DNA of 64,000 nucleotides, from the NCBI GenBank assembly GCA_004026145.2, contig CP034992.1, forward strand, positions 2,680,927 to 2,744,926, in the 5' to 3' direction. Source of the stretch: Takifugu bimaculatus (lineage: Eukaryota; Chordata; Actinopteri; Tetraodontiformes; Tetraodontidae). Positions within the stretch are counted from its first letter, which is position 1; every line of letters begins with the position of its first letter. Position numbers and translations under genes: made by a program. This document shows, in pieces, positions 1-12,382 of this stretch. Under the pieces are notes generated by a model that was not told the DNA's origin, made no database searches, and saw only the letters and a list, made by a program, of their open reading frames with translations.

Positions 1-915
1 GCACAACCATAAAGAATCGATATTCGTCTCTATTAAACTGCCTGTAGTTTGACTCGAAGCAACGATATCTGGTAAATCTACACAGTACTAGCATATCAAA
101 GCCAACACAGAGCAGTGTTGAGTCTCAACGGACCGTTGCCATGGCCACTCTACAACACGCTGGCCCAGGCAAGTTATGCTGAAACCCGAACGGTTTGCGT
201 TATCCAGTGACTTCCTGCTGTAGAAGTTCCATCATCTCTGTCAAAAATACTCTCCCAAATCAGCCCTGAGAAAACTGAAACCCAGCCTCTCCCATCAGGA
301 CCTTCAAATGAAGACAGCCTGAAACAACTTCAGCGGTTCTGCTGCATGTCGGCTGTGGACTCTCTACTTGAGAGCTTTTAAACTGCTCCGTCGAAAGAAA
401 ATAAGCAGAAAAGCACAAAAAAAACGGGATCCCCTGGTCTGAACTATGGATTTTTATAGCACTTTTCAGTGACCTTTAACCTCTATTGTTGATGCAAGTC
501 TTTCTTTTAACACTAGACCAACCTCCAACCCCAACACACACACCCCCCCCACACACACACCCCCACCCACGCAGAGGGTCTCATTTAGGGACAACATTTG
601 ATGTCCCTCAAGGGATTCTAGATGAACTCCAGATGTATGGAAATATGCTGTTTCAGGATTTCCTCCCTCACACGCTTCACATTGTTAGAGAAGATAAGAA
701 ACATGCACCGTTAGGCCCTCTGGCTTAAAATTAATAGGGTTTGATCATTCACATGATGCACCGTTGAATGTGCACAGAGATGCACCATTTATCTTGTTTT
801 CCCAGTTTCCCGGGGTCCACGCAGGTAGAGATGCCTGTCGATTTGCAGCTTTGCTCGCACGAGCTCGACACCAGTATTCCACAGTTTGCACGATCACATC
901 TGCTTCCATTTTCAG
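1..915 (+). other. ccdc3 intron, truncated by the window edge
   Basis: No coding exon is supported here. The stretch ends in a polypyrimidine tract and AG at 914-915, directly before the first ccdc3 exon in the window. It holds an AC/CCCC-rich low-complexity tract at about 531-575. The short open frames that run through that tract are compositional. Confidence 0.6.
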
Positions 916-3120
916 GATGGACGAGAACTACAACATCATCCCCCACGGAGTCAACTTCCAGGACCCCATTTTTCCTGACACTGCAGAGGTCCACCGCATG
1001 TTTTCCAGTCTCTTCCAGTTTTCCAACTGTACTCCAGGCACTCACGTTCACCAGTACACCCCAGAGTGGGAGGCTCAGGAGGACAGTCGGGTACGTGTCC
1101 CATTAACAGTCTGCATAAGGGAGGATTAACACCAACAAAGATGTTGTTTAGCGCTCTGTAATTGCAGCCACTTTTTCTAATTTTGTTTTTATTTCCAGAA
1201 ATAGCTTGTGCACATTTACTTGATAACTCAGCAGTAAAGAATTTTCCTTCTATTCAGTCCACACACACACACAAATTAGAAAAGATTTTAGCTTGTAAAT
1301 TGACATAATTGAAGTTTGGCTACTTTTATGGTACTGGCAAAGGTAGGAAAACTTGTTGTCATGGTGACAAAGATCCACAGAATAACTGATCAATGCTGCT
1401 GTGCTGCATCAGATTCATGGCTCTGGGGGTTTTGTTGTGTAATACAAATCTTCTTGACATGGAAGCATCAAACGTCTCGTGTCACCAGAGTCGCCGTGTG
1501 AGCGGCAGTGGTTTCCAGTTAGTCACCAGCGATTTATCCCCTTTAATAAATTTAAACCTTTGGCTTATTTTTTTAGGTCATTCCTCTCCTGTCTGTTCCC
1601 AATCAGTGATGGTCTGCTCATTAGTGGAACCGTGTCATGGGAAAAATGACGAGAATCAAAACATGGTTTATGTTTTCTCAATGTTTGGACCTCTGGCCCA
1701 GAAAGAACGCAGACATCAGCACAGCTTCCTCACATCGGTTTGATTGCATCGCCCCAAATGTAAGGGAACGGACAGATGATTATCCATTTTAACACCAGCC
1801 AGACCACAACCCGACCTTCATTTGTATTGGATTTAAACTAGATCTTCATATTATCCACATTTTTCAGTGATGCGTGTCATGTGCTGCCCTGGAGATCCAA
1901 GAACATGCCTAACTTGTCCAAATGATTTGTTAGTACTGAGCAAATGTATCAAAGCTGCTTTGAAAGTCTGCTTTCTTGTCAGTGTATGCTGTTATTCATT
2001 AATGTGATTGTAACAATGTTAAAGATCCTTTCTGGTACACAGAACAGCAGAACCTCCTGCTAACTGCACCGCTTTCTAACCTCCCTGGAATCCTTCATGG
2101 ATCGAACTGCAGGAATGAAAATGCTCCAGCTTATATTACAGTGGCTAATGCATTAACCAGCGGTGCAAGCCGGCAACACATTTTTACCATGTCTTCAAAG
2201 CCCGCAGTGGTTGTTATCTGATGGCAGAGAATGTACAGCTGCACCTCCTTCCAGCCCACATGGAAGCGTGAGGATCTGGGGAGGAAATCCACACCTGGGC
2301 AGGGAAACCTGCAGTCACAAACAGCTGCAGCTAATAAGGGAGCTCTTTCCTTACCATTGGGTTTCCTCCGCATAGCTGTGAATGCCATTAAACTCTTGAC
2401 TTTGGGCCAAATGACAGACATCAAGGTATTTTTAGCTGTGACTCAGCTTTTGAGCTGCTTTTAAGTTGATGAACGCATGAATACCTGGGATCCAAATGTG
2501 GACCACACACTCAAATCTGGTGCATAAAGATCTGCGCAGGTATATAAAGACATAAGTATAAAGTACAAAGCCACAGTTGTTTTGCATCAGGAATGCTCTA
2601 AGAAGAAGAGGGGGATAGCTGCACCCATGTTCTGCAATCCTGAAATGATGAATATCTCTCGATATACGCGTCGGTGCCGCTTTTCATCCCCGCAGAGAAC
2701 ACACCAACGGAGTTCCCCCACTCCGCTTCTCTGAACAAAGGCTCATCGCAAATCACAAAAGCCTTTTAAACCTGTTGAATCACATGTTTGAGGGAGGTGT
2801 TCTCACTAGCAATTTTTTGATTCTTCTTCTCCTGGCAGCTGCTCTGCTCCACAGTGCAGAAGGCTCTGTTCGAGGAGGAAGAGAGGGTCCAGACTCTGTC
2901 CCAGCAGGTGCGCTCCTTGGAGAAAGCCAACAACCACCTGAGGGAAAAGGTGAAGACCATCAAACGGCAGCTGCGTCAGGCCCAACGGGACACAACCAAA
3001 GAACAGCAGACTCTTAACCTGAAGCAGCTCTACGAGCCCAAGACAGCTGAGACTCACCCTGATCAGGACACCGCTCACCCGCCCTTAAAGAAGGTCCTGT
3101 CCAAAAGGCCCAAGAAATAA
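916..3120 (+). CDS. ccdc3: Coiled-coil domain-containing protein 3, C-terminal part (5' exons outside the window)
   Basis: Two coding exons, 916-1090 and 2839-3120 (TAA 3118-3120), join in phase 0. The first carries MDENYNIIPHGVNFQD, then FPDT and MFSSLFQFSNC, a near-exact match to the central part of vertebrate CCDC3 as I remember it. The second opens LLCSTVQKALFEEEERVQ and forms a basic coiled coil (SLEKANNHLREKVKTIKRQ), like the C-terminal coil of CCDC3. It then ends in a fish-specific Lys/Pro-rich tail (LSKRPKK). CCDC3 is a secreted protein described from adipose and endothelial cells. Its signal peptide and N-terminal half lie upstream of position 1, so this is about 150 residues of an expected 270 or so. 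A copy a/b assignment cannot be made from this sequence. A poly(A) signal candidate AATAAA lies at 3848-3853. Confidence 0.93.
1091..2838 (+). other. ccdc3 intron, 1.75 kb
   Basis: The donor GTACGT follows the first exon and the acceptor CCTGGCAG precedes the second. I see no exon, RNA gene or mobile element inside. A short CA run sits at about 1259-1272. Confidence 0.7.
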
Positions 3121-4404
3121 TTTTCTTTTTTTTTTGTAGTCTACATAAACCCATTTTATTAAGCATTAACCAGTTTTTTAAGCGTCACAGCAGGGAAGCG
3201 GCACTTATTTACAAGTCACAATACGATTAAAAGCACATGCGAAACTTAGCTTCAGTGCTGTTTAAATGGTTTTCTACGGAGTGGAACTATATTATTGATT
3301 CTCAACATGCAGGCTAATTTTAATATGTGTATCAAAACCTACTCCGAATCCTTGACCTGTTTCATGTAAGAATCAATAATCCCTCCCAGCAAACACCTGC
3401 TTGTGTTTCTGCAGCCTTATTTCTTTGAGCTCTATTGGTCAATTTAAGGGCAAAACAAGTGTAGCACTTTCTGTTTCTGTGCTGGGCACAGCTTGCTTCA
3501 TAGATGTCATACACTTATTCAGACATTCGAAAACTCCACAACACATGAATGATCGTTGTGCATCATATTCTCCTGTCTTGGCTTTATTTTATCGTCACGT
3601 TCGGTGTAACTACAGATGTAAACTCGTAATCTTGTCACTTTTTTCCCCCTCCATGACTTGTTCTGCTTAACGGTGCATCTTTGATATTTAAAAGTCGGGT
3701 GTTGAGCGCTCATTACTGATGTAACCTGACAGGACTTCCTGTGTATTCGGTTGTAAACTGCTCTGCAGTTTTGAGGCACACGCGCTTCACTTGAGTATTT
3801 TTCATATCTGCCCAAGAAAATCCCCTGATTTTCTAGCCCGTGTTGGTAATAAAAGTATTGTTACTCAGCTACATTCATTTAAGCTTTAGTCGCTGTGCAC
3901 TGATTGACTAATCAATTTCTCTTGTATTGATCTTTGTCTTGTTTTAAACTCGCTCCAACACACAGGATGTGTAAAGGAATATTGGATCGTATTCTTCTGT
4001 CATTAAAGGAGGCTTTTGATTTCACATGTTCTGTCATTTCTGTCCGTCCGTCCATCCGTAACAAGCTAAAAAATAGACAGACCCAACTTAAAGATACCAA
4101 GATAAAACTCTTTTAAGCCTGATGTAAAAGGCTGAGGAGTTAATATCTCACTTCAATATACTTTATTTATATACATTTTTATAGCAGCTACAGCAAAATA
4201 TGAGCACTGACACTCTAATGCCAAATTGGAGTCAGCTATCAGGTAAGTCATTCATCTATTTTAGGTTTATGGAACAACATATCCTTTTCAAAAGATCAAA
4301 GGTTCAATGGAGCAGCAGCATTAACATGTGCAGCCTTGACAAGTGGACCGGGAAGACCATCTAACGATCTGATCCATCCCCTGAACTACTGCACAGAATG
4401 TCCT
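3121..4404 (+). other. ccdc3 3' UTR and spacer
   Basis: AT-rich non-coding sequence. AATAAA at 3848-3853 is the best ccdc3 poly(A) signal. A mini-exon ATG..TCAG with a strong GTAAGT donor at 4200-4242 might be a 5' exon of the next gene, but its splice phase (1) does not fit the first downstream exon I can support. Confidence 0.45.
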
Positions 4405-4484
4405 AAAGTTATAATGTCACCACACAAACCGAGAACCTGCAAAAGCACAAGGCCGGGTTATGTGGAACCAAATGGCAGAGGGAG

Positions 4485-7400
4485 ATGCAGCAGAAGATGG
4501 GTCGGTGTCCGCAGGTAGCCGGAGAACCACAGCTGTTGAATAACAGCGAGGTAACCAGATGTTACGCTTTTCCATAGATTCATTCTTCAGTTTAACGTCC
4601 AACCTTCTTTGCAGTGTCATTTTTTAATGTGGTATTGCTTTGAAAATAGGACTTTGATCAATTTTGCCTGTCAAATCCGCTGGAAAATGAGTCTTTTTCT
4701 GTCTTCCACCAGGTTCTGATCTACAGGGAGCACCAGAACAAGAAGAGCCCGGTGGAGAAGCTGATGGGAAAGCTGGATGAAAAGGAAAAAATCATGAAGA
4801 ATTGTCAGGAGCAGGTGAGATATTTGATCATTGTTAGCTTAAGTTACCACACAAAATCACTTTTTATTTTTCTGTCATCTTGCAGCTGCTGCAGCAACAA
4901 GAAGAGAGAGAGTTCCTGAGAGGTCAAATGGAACTCCTGCAGCAGCAGAAGGACACACACTTACAGTCTTTTGGGAATCGGGTAAACCCCGAATTACACT
5001 CCAACAACATGCTACTGTAACATTTATATTTGTATAACTTTGGGCCTGAACATCAAAATTGTTCATCCTCAGAAAAAAAGGAGTATTTGGGAGGAAGTCC
5101 TGGAGCTGGGTGATGAAGCTGTTTCTGTATCGAACGTGTCAGTGCCTCTGCTATCACCTCGCTGACAGGAACTTCTTTTTAATTACATAAGTTCAATCTC
5201 CTACTTACAGATTTCCAAGCGGGAAAGCTTTGGTCAAAGCCTTGACACTCTAAAGGATGAAGTATGTCACATTTGTGTATCAGTAAGTATCCCCATAACA
5301 ACCTACTGCCAATGATGAGCTTGTTTGATAATAATGAGCTTCTTGCTGTTCCCTACCCACCACACAGTGACCTGGAGAGTGACCTGGAGAATGACCTGGA
5401 GAGCGACCAAGTTATTGCTCATTTTCTCTTTATTGATGACTCTGCTTCAGCTGTTTCCAGACATTAGGCAACATTCAACTGACGAGATTGAATACCGGAT
5501 TAAATTGAGAATAACTGACTGGCTGGTTCGTGTCTGCTCAGAGAAGCTTAAGCAGCTGCGTTTAACTCCAGTTTCTGAAGTCAACGAGGACGATGAAAAG
5601 GACAAAGGAGAAGAAGAAAACATTGGGGAACGTTTGGAAGATAAAATGAAAGACAAAGCACAAGAATTCTGCCAGAACTCTGTATCACTGCAATCAACGT
5701 CGTCCGAAGGATCGAGCTCATCCACTGAAATGGACACCAGCGATTCGGATTCTAGCGTATCTCCCACCACAGCCAAACCTGGGGACAGAGGCCGAGACCA
5801 GGACAGCCATGTGCTCAGGAGAAAGGCTAAGAAAGGTAAGTCCTACAGTAATACACAAGCTGGTCATTTCAGTACAGCGCGTTAGCAGTATTACAAGGTA
5901 GGGTGCTTTGTCCTTTGATCTTCCAAAGATCAAAGTTCCATCTTTGGAAGTTCTAAGTCCCTCTGGAATCCACAACATCACCAAAACTTCAACATCTGTT
6001 CCTTGGCCCATGATCAACACTTCCTGCCAGTCCGTTCATAACTTGAGTTGTTTTGCAGTGAGACAGACAGACAGACAGATAGACGGACGGACATACAGAC
6101 AGACGTGTTGCCAAATAGGTGACAAAAGCCACTACAGACAAATCTACCCACTTTCTGGTTGTTGACTTTTTTTATTTTGGAGATGGTAGGACAGGACCTT
6201 TGATCTTGCAATGAAAGGTCAAAGGGGCTTAGATTCAAGGCAACATAGTGGTATTACAGCTATGAGGCATTGCAATGGCCGTCTATATCGCTGGTATTGA
6301 TTCGATTCAGCCAGTGAGCAACTATTAAAAATACAAAATACAAGGTAAGATAGTGAAAGCAAAGGACACTTGGGTCTCGGAGCCTCTGCATCACGCTGCG
6401 TCCTGCGTCTAGTTGGATGTTAGAATGTTAATGTCATCTGAAATGGGGACAGGGGAGAGGCAGGATGAAGCCTTTTTCCTTCACTTTTTGCCCCGACATT
6501 AGTCCTCTTGCCATTACAATAACATGTAAACTTAAAACAATTTAATAATTTTGAGCTGCACATTCCAGGTCAACGGAGAAGCATCACTTTGTTTGTTTCA
6601 TCACAGAGAACAAACTCAAATCCTGGTTCAGAAGAACGTTTCTGCCAAAAAGAAGGAGGGGGCCAGCAGCCAGTGAGAACTCCCATCAACAGGAGGCAGG
6701 AGGACTCAGCACTTTTGGTGAGGCTGTGATTGCTTCACACTCACTAGTGTTACTGTTCACTGCTGTTGTTTAAACTTATGTTTCCAGCAATTAAACAATG
6801 TCCCCCAAAAAACAGTAGGTACCATGGTGGGACATAAGGGCACGTTTCTGCAGTATCACATTCAGCATATTCGAAACTATTGATCGTAACTAGCATCGGT
6901 GATGTGGTTGAATAACAAACTCAAATTGTGTTTTAACAGATGAACAGGATGGAGCCAGTATTAAAAAGCGACCGCTCAGGTATCGACTCTGGTCTTTAAC
7001 GTGACATTTTATTTATGTACTACTGCTGAAATCAAGATTTAATGTCAGACGAGCTTGTCAATAACTAACTGACTGGTTTGTAAGTAGAAGAGGGGAAGAA
7101 AGAAGAGGAGCTGGAGGAATTGGATGCTTCAAATGGATATCGACACCAGTATAACCTGTATGTCCCCACTGGTTCAGGGTTTCAGCACAGATAAAAAGAA
7201 ACGACTGAGTGATTTGCAAAAACTGATCCTCATATTTCTTCCACAGACGTAATCAGAGATTCAGCGAAAAGATCCCAGAATGCACAGCTGAGCTACAATC
7301 CCACCAGGCCTCGACATCCCAGCGATCAGTCTCGTCCAGAGACTCCAACTCGTCCCCTAAAATCAGTCACTCGGACTCCAGCACGTCCACGACCACGGAC

Positions 7401-7920
7401 GAAAGTTGGGACAGGAGCCAAGTCCAGGATGACAACCTGTGCTGGATCCAGGGTAAGAATGGAAAGTTCTCCAATAGCATGTAACCAGCTGGCAAGGGTG
7501 GAGCCGGTGGTCTGTTTCAAGGTCAAAAGGTCGACCGGAAGGCATCATTTTGTCTGTTTCATTCCAGAGTACACATTCGGATACCTGCCAGAGAAAAGGA
7601 CTGTGACGACCGCAACAAGGACCCTAACGACCAGCCAGACCCGTCCTCCACACCTGGAGAGGGAAGGCAAACCTTCGGTGAGGCAGCGGTGGCTCGCGTT
7701 GCATTCGTGCACCAACAGCAGTGTTCATCTTTGTGCTGTCCTGGGTTCAACGCTGCAGAACATTTCTGACACTAATTCTCTTCTGTTCAAACAGATCTGT
7801 GAAAAAATTGTATCCGCGTTCTCGTCACTCTGTCCGTGTTTGAGACGCAAAGAGAAGAACTTGCTGAAACGTCGGCCGACACCCCCTAAAACCACCACGA
7901 CCCCTCAACAGCAGAAATAA
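4485..7920 (+). CDS. Unrecognised multi-exon gene with coiled-coil N-terminal part and Ser/Cys/Lys-rich C-terminal part
   Basis: I do not recognise this protein. A phase-consistent model is 4485-4550, 4713-4814, 4886-4981, 5073-5126, 5211-5282, 5451-5835, 6607-6717, 7088-7157, 7247-7452, 7568-7677 and 7795-7920 (TAA), about 460 residues. The in-frame ATG at 4485 is the first I can support; the frame stays open back to about 4407, so the true start may be further 5'. Early exons are amphipathic and Glu/Gln/Lys-rich (KLMGKLDEKEKIMKNCQEQ, LLQQQEEREFLRGQMELLQQ), predicting a coiled coil. The 5451 exon has a compact stretch DEIEYRIKLRITDWLVRVCS, then acidic and Ser-rich sequence. The last exon encodes ICEKIVSAFSSLCPCLRRKE and a Lys/Pro/Thr tail, where the Cys cluster beside basic residues could be a lipidation or membrane-contact site (inference). 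AATAAA near 8100 fits its 3' end. Exons 5073 and 7088 are the least certain. Codon-level openness over many exons argues for a real gene. Confidence 0.55.
5367..5408 (+). repeat. 12-bp tandem repeat, three and a half copies
   Basis: The unit GTGACCTGGAGA is repeated with single-base changes. In one frame it reads as Asp-Leu-Glu-Ser repeats. It follows a good acceptor (CCACCACACAG) but no phase-compatible donor joins it to the neighbouring exons, so it is listed as a repeat within an intron of the unrecognised gene. Confidence 0.6.
6059..6105 (+). repeat. Degenerate AGAC tetranucleotide repeat
   Basis: Runs of AGAC/GGAC with AGAT and ATAC interruptions, inside the intron between exons 5451-5835 and 6607-6717. 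Confidence 0.8.
6565..6720 (+). repeat. Copy 1 of an intron-exon duplication within the unrecognised gene
   Basis: This block (intron end, exon 6607-6717, donor GGTGAGG) resembles 7515-7680 in the same order: an AGGTCAA element, then a GCATCA-TTTGT-TGTTTCAT polypyrimidine tract, CAG/AG acceptor, a phase-1 exon, and a GGTGAGGC donor. This suggests tandem duplication of an exon with its flanks, now strongly diverged. Confidence 0.45.
7515..7680 (+). repeat. Copy 2 of an intron-exon duplication within the unrecognised gene
   Basis: Partner of 6565-6720. The exon 7568-7677 starts in the same phase after a similar polypyrimidine tract and ends at a similar GGTGAGG donor, but its exit phase differs (0 instead of 1). 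Confidence 0.45.
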
Positions 7921-8249
7921 ATCAACGCAAGGTGTCATGCAGTGACAAAACCTCCCTGTGTCCAAAAAACATGCAGCATCTTCTGGATCTGCTGTCTTCA
8001 GTTGGTTTGACCATTGTCAATGATCCATACACAATACACAAGTGTGGCAATACACACATTTCTTTGCAAACAGTGTAACTTTGGTTCTGTAGTCATTAAA
8101 ATAAACAATCCTGTGAAAAGATACTTTTACTCTCTCCCTCTTGGGAGGCTTTTTCTTCCTAATATTTTAAATATTTTTATTGTTTTTTGTTAAACCTAAA
8201 TCCAACCTGATTCACCGCCATTCAAAAACTATCAACAGTCAATCTGTCC

Positions 8250-8251
<2 letters not shown>

Positions 8252-8284
<33 letters not shown>

Positions 8285-8752
8285 TTGTAGTTCTATCTTT
8301 GTGAGGACTGTCATTGACATAATTATCGCTCCTTACTCTAATTATCCCTGTTTAAAACCATTTCCTAACCCTCAGTCTGAAGTTCTGAGGACCAGCCAAA
8401 ATGTCCTCACTTCCCTAAAATGTCCTCACTTCCCTAAAATGTCCTCACTTTGCTAGAAGCATGCTGATTTTGCTATGCAGTATATAGCAAGTGAAAGCAT
8501 ATATACACAAATTCTCATATTTCTATCTTTCATAGATACATTAACCAGCTTCCTACCCCAACCCTAACCATCCAACTAACCCCACTATCCCTAACCTAAA
8601 CCCAACTTTTAACCTGAACCTTAAAACCACAGTCGGTTCCCTCAAGCAGTCCTTCGATCTTGTGGGGACCACAAAATGGCCCCGCTTTGCAAAAATGTCC
8701 TCATTTTCTTTGTGGAATGTTAACATTGATATTTGGTACTTAAAATGTAGCA

Positions 8753-8782
<30 letters not shown>
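8252..8782 (+). repeat. Interspersed-repeat-like cassette bounded by CA microsatellites
   Basis: A 0.5 kb unit starts and ends with (CA)n runs (about 8252-8281 and 8755-8782) in the same orientation. Inside are a 19-bp tandem repeat (AAAATGTCCTCACTTCCCT, about 8398-8456), a CCCTAACC-like stretch (about 8558-8600), and GTGGGGACCACAAAATGGC near the right end. From general knowledge, GTGAGGACA/GTGGGGACC cassettes next to CA arrays recur in teleost genomes. I see no transposase and no clear terminal inverted repeats. Confidence 0.55.
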
Positions 8783-8785
<3 letters not shown>

Positions 8786-11700
8786 AGACAGAGCGATCTC
8801 AACAAAAACTACCGCTACTTCTCTCAGCTGAGCTGCAAAACAGATGTCAGGAGGACGACAGCCCATCGTTGGTTCTGCGCTGCACTATTTATTTTCCCAT
8901 TTGATATTCATTTGTATTGAAAGAAAAAATAAATAACTGAACAACTGAAAAAGACATAAAAACGACACTTCCAATTTTCTGCACTGAAGCTCAAATCTGT
9001 ATTAAACACTAATGCAGTTGGAGCTTCTTGGCCCTTCCCAGCTGGTCCAAGTCTGCATAACATGGAGAATTCCTGGCGCTCCTCATCCTTCCAGATACTT
9101 CCTATCCCATTTGTTGGTACCCGCGCTGCACCTACAGAGGAGCCATCTCGTGTTCCAAAGAAAACATCAAGAGAAAACCTGGATTTCCTGTTTTCTGGGA
9201 TGGAGAGGACGGTTCCCGAGTGTGTGTGTGAGAGAGTCTCATCGTTCCTCTGCGTCCACATGTATCAGAGCAACATGTAATAAACCCTTAATAATATACA
9301 TCAACAGTACTAGCACGCCTGCTGTGCATGAGACATTGTGCAAACTGATGCTTCCATACAGGTCTGAGGTACACGTGCACTGATCAGGTGTTTTATTTCC
9401 CCCACCCTTTTTAACGTCGCCTCCATTTTGGAGGGAAAAGGGTTGTTGCTAATCCACATTTATTCCAGGTTTGTCAGTTATCTTGCAGATGGTGCGCTGA
9501 GGATTTGCCAGCAGGAGAGGAGCTTTAATCCCTTCTTGGCGAGTCTCTGGGACTTTCTGGTCAGTCCACACAGCATACACAGCATAGAGATAAGCAGGAG
9601 ATAATATGATCCTTTATAACACACTTTATCTTTAAAAATCTGTCAATTTTGAATCATTGTATGATTTGACCTCAGTGCCTGGTTATTAAAGGTCTGAGGT
9701 CGTAACACAGGGATAATACAAATAAAACATTTTTAGATGATTTTTAGGTTTGTTTGCTGCCAGGAGGCTCAAGCTTCCTCTTCTCCCTGCTTTAGTTCAT
9801 CAAAGAGGAATCTCCAGATAGGAAAAATGCCTTCCAGTGATATTTTGGAGAACTTCATGATGGTTTGCTCTGGAACTATAAGCGTAAGTGCTTGTATTGG
9901 CTCTGTAATGTTGCTTTCAAGGCTTTGGGGTTGAGTCCCATCTCGGGGCCTTTTTTGTTTGGAGATTCCTCCTTAAAACTGGGTTTGAGGGTTTTTCTTG
10001 TTGTAATTTATCCCAATGTTTCACTCTTGCTAAAATACTGTAAGGTGAGTAAGTTTAGATTAGGTTAAATAGAAATTTTATCCACCTTTTATGTGGTTTT
10101 TACCCCCAACGACTGCTCTAAATAAGTCCTCGCAGAGGTCTGGGGCAGAATGTGGTTTTTGTTGCTATTTAAAGGTTCGGGCTACAGATGCTCCCCACTG
10201 CTGCCATGAAACACTGATTCTGATGTGGCTCATCTCCGTTTCACATGCGGGGAGGAGACGCAGCCGTCCAGAGGGACGGATATCCTAACAAAGCATTGTC
10301 TCCTCCATTTCACTCTTAAAATAAAACTTAACGTCTCCCTCTGTGTCCTGGGCCTTTTAATCCACTCCTGGTCGTAATTTTCCGCTCTTCTATTCCAGCA
10401 GTCCTCAGACTAACCTAAGCATCTTGCTCCTGGTTTGACCATATAATTTGGACTTCTCAGTCAGATTGACCACCAGAGTCCCGTTCCTGCTCCCTTCTGA
10501 ACCATCCGGACGCCAAACCACATACCTCAATTACCCAGCATTCCTCTCCGAGCATGTTCGAGATTTTTTAAAGCGGAACATGATATTAACATTCAAGAGA
10601 AAAACCGCTAAAGCCACATTTTCATCGATGGCACCGGTAGCATAAACACGTGGATCATCCCCGGATTTAGAGGAAGGAGTTTTGCTTCACGCAGTCGTGA
10701 CTTTTCCTCTTTCTCATCAAAAGAATGACTCAGATGCAAGATGCATAGACAAAGAATTTAATGTAGATTGAACAATATCAGTTCCAAGCACAAGTCACAC
10801 TGAACTCCCGTCGTTTTTTTGAACTGAGCGGTCAGAGAAAAAGGCACCGCATATTTATAGTCATTTTAACCAAACAAACCCCAATTCTTCCTTTAAAGTG
10901 GTCAGAGGATTGAATCATTGTCATGAAAAACACCTCCTGGAGGAGTCAAGCTTGCTGAGTGTGCAGCTATTTAAAGATGGTGAAGGTGAGCGATTCAGAG
11001 AAAAGGGAACCTTCTTTTCCCACCACCTTGTTAGTAAGTTCCCATTGTTCTTCTGTTGGTTTCATCCAATAAGATAAGATCGAAAAAGATTTTCACCCCC
11101 CCCCCGCTACAGGAAATCACGGGACCAGAGTCGGCTTCACTTCAGTGCCACAGTTTGGTGCCACCCGTCATGTCACGATTCGGCATCACCATGGCGACGA
11201 CAGAAGCTTCTGAAAGCAGCTCATCAAACCTGCTCAGACCGCCGCAGTCTCGGTAAGGAGCGAAACGCCCCCACGGTCACGTCTGTCAAAGCAGTCCGAG
11301 GCATCGTGCAAAAAGACGCAAAATCCTGTCAGAGCGTGAAAAATCGTGAATGAAACCCTGGATAGAATCTCACGTCGGAGGACGATCTCGTCTCCACAGC
11401 TGATCCATTTTAATACAGTTAGCGATACGTTTTCCCGTCCATCTCGACTTGGAACGTACAAACCAACACCGCCAGTGAGAGTAGATGGCGCGTACTGAGT
11501 CGGCCATTTTTGGGACGACAGCTTCATGCTCAGGTTTTCCGACTGATTGTGTGCTTCCGAATGCTACAAAACAATATCTAGATAAAAAAAAATGAACACT
11601 GGCTTCAGCGGGCATGAAGGCATCACGCCTGAGATGAGAAAACTTTCAGACCGAAGCGTAAAACTGCACATTAGAGGTGAACGCGAGGAGCACGCGGAAT

Positions 11701-12382
11701 TGGGAAGTTACAGCAAGTTTGCGGCAGGAAGAGACAGAACCTTTTTCGCAGCCACCCCATAGTAAAACCGTTATAGTGTACGGCCTAAAGGCACCTTAAA
11801 CAGAGGGAAATCCCTACAGGGGCTGGTCGGGTTGGGATTAGTTTCCCTTCACGGAAAAATGAAACCACCGAACGGAAACACGATATCGCCACGAGGAAGG
11901 CTGCTCCGATGGCCCTCTCATTGCATAAACGATCACATCACGCCACGCCAGAAACATCGCAACGTGTACGCTGTTACATCATTTCAGATTAGCTAGAATA
12001 TGGCAACACATCGGAATGATCCGCGTCCCGCCACCTTAACAAACCTCTTCCGCACATTAAACGTGAAGTGCGATTATATTTTAAGACAACAAAATGCATG
12101 CACGGGCGGGGGAAGGGGGGGTTCCTGAGCATGCAAATAGTCTTCCTGGGATTTGAGAAGGACGTCTAGAAAAAAAATACGTTCAGGTAAATGCAAAGAA
12201 CCCAAAACATAGAGACCAAATAAAAGCAAACGGCTGACCAGGAAGCTCTTCCCTACTTCGGAAAAACATTCCCCCCCTGACACGACAGAGGAGAGCGTTA
12301 TCTTTGTCTGTATCCTCCCACCACATGAACTCATCCCAAACTACCTGCCCCATCTCCTCCGCTGCCTCCTCGTCATCATTCC
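8783..12382. other. Spacer between the unrecognised gene and the end of camk1
   Basis: No gene is supported. Open frames here are short and have no recognisable motif. Part of it may be the camk1 3' UTR, since camk1 runs leftward into it. A homopolymer C run sits at about 11096-11105. Confidence 0.5.

Noticed and set aside
6940..6979. 40-bp exon of the unidentified gene
   Set aside because: It has usable splice signals, but including it shifts the frame into a stop before the RNQRFSEK exon; skipping it restores phase.
8558..8610. Interstitial telomere repeat
   Set aside because: CCCTAACC-like units are irregular and few; better explained as part of the CA-bounded repeat.
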